From: Rhynchonema sp. JSB1_4
Taxonomy: Eukaryota; Nematoda; Chromadorea; Monhysterida; Xyalidae
Reading direction: 5' to 3'
Assembly (NCBI GenBank): GCA_030248065.1
Contig: JASAMV010003788.1
Coordinates: 1-19,064, forward strand
DNA: 19,064 nt
Both the position numbers and the translations under genes were made by a program. Each line of letters begins with the position of its first letter. The first letter of the stretch is position 1. The notes below the pieces were generated by a model. It had not been told where the DNA came from. It ran no database searches and worked only from the letters and a program-made list of their open reading frames with translations. This document shows positions 18,587-19,064 of this stretch, piece by piece.

Positions 18587-19064
18587 GTTTGTCTCGGACA
18601 AAACAGCGGGCAACGAAGCAGCGAGCTCCACAACATAAAATTGTATATATCCCAACCCAGCCACCACCTAGCCTATTGTGATTTCATTAGCACGCTAACT
18701 TTGACCAGCGTAAGAAAGTGCAACCATATTATGCTGGTCGATATCCAAAAGGAAATTGAGAGATATTGATGTTCATGTCCACGAATATGCACCGTCGGGG
18801 TTTTGTTATGGATGCAGAATGGTGGCATTGACACAAAACATCGTATCAAAGAATTGCATCAACTTTGAAGAGAAGCACTACGAATATTCGGCGAAGTGGA
18901 ATAAAATTTATTTCGCGACGCTGATTAAGAACACTAATTTCGACCAGCCCAACAGTCGTTCCCTCAAGACTAGATGAACAACTTTTACGCTGGTCGAAAC
19001 TTGCACCCCGGTTCCATATAATAATAGTGGTCCTGGACAAAAATTTGCCTATGCCTCGCCGTAC
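18587..19064 (+). other. Sequence beyond the last recognised exon
   Basis: The first 82 bases belong to the palindrome. The rest is unique in this window and is mostly the possible element at 18690-19006. I recognise no further FAS exon. Confidence 0.5.
18690..19006. mobile_element. Possible element with GACCAGCGTAA ends, outside the palindrome
   Basis: Imperfect inverted ends (CTTTGACCAGCGTAAG near 18700 and TTACGCTGGTCGAAA near 18990) enclose about 300 bases. Further GCTGGTCGA motifs occur inside (18733, 18940). A short open frame on the plus strand matches nothing I know. This is the only sequence to the right of the visible palindrome. Confidence 0.4.

Larger units (their letters stand above)
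9787..18668 (+). repeat. Right arm of giant inverted repeat
   Basis: This arm mirrors bases 1 to about 8090. It starts at or near the CA microsatellite and ends at 18668 only because its partner reaches the window edge. Its inner section (9787-12150) is the better-preserved version: exons, hAT ends and target duplications that are broken or missing on the left are intact here. Confidence 0.95.

Noticed and set aside
18756..18977. A 73-codon open frame at the right end
   Set aside because: It has no recognisable domain, lies inside a probable mobile element with GCTGGTCGA motifs, and has no splice or homology support.

Overview
The window is eukaryotic and almost certainly from an invertebrate animal. 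It holds no compact bacterial-style genes. It carries short GT-AG exons (66-171 bases) separated by introns of about 0.2 to 1.7 kb, which are full of A/T runs, microsatellites and small transposons. Every exon I can recognise belongs to one kind of gene: the middle of an animal type I fatty acid synthase (FAS). The part present runs from the pseudo-methyltransferase region, through the linker/pseudo-ketoreductase region, to the NADPH-dependent enoyl reductase (ER). No start codon, promoter or stop of the gene lies in the window, and the species cannot be named from it.

The main structure is a giant inverted repeat. Bases 1 to about 8090 are the reverse complement of about 9787 to 18668, so nearly the whole window is a palindrome around a spacer of about 1.7 kb. 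Positions pair with a near-constant sum (18669 at the outer end), and exons, introns and transposons all match. The gene is therefore present twice, head to head: a minus-strand copy with exons from 9147 down to 83, and a plus-strand copy with exons from 9830 up to 18586. In both arms the eight ER exons (about 13040-18586 and mirror) are open, phase-compatible and almost identical in protein.

The inner parts differ. The spacer carries two pseudo-methyltransferase exons on the minus strand only (9082-9147, 8707-8842). The plus copy has the next three exons (9830-9987, about 10133-10356, 11203-11300). In the left arm the equivalents of these are lost or broken: from about 6680 to 8340 the left arm is a shrunken version of the right arm, riddled with short deletions but few substitutions. 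That pattern is typical of unpolished long-read sequence, not of normal pseudogene decay. The exon phases join the minus-strand spacer exons to the plus-strand exons, so the two sides look like pieces of one gene. The arms do differ, however, by a 189-base TA-flanked transposon found only in the left arm, by a roughly 100-base left-only insert and by scattered SNPs. They are thus either two haplotypes joined head to head in assembly, or a genuine recent inverted duplication.

The introns carry several non-autonomous DNA transposon families: hAT-type elements with CAGGGTTGG ends and exact 8-base target duplications, a TA-flanked element, and at least four other families with terminal inverted repeats. 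One hAT element and most of the other elements are shared by both arms, so they predate the split of the arms. The last 400 bases (18669-19064) lie outside the part of the palindrome visible here.
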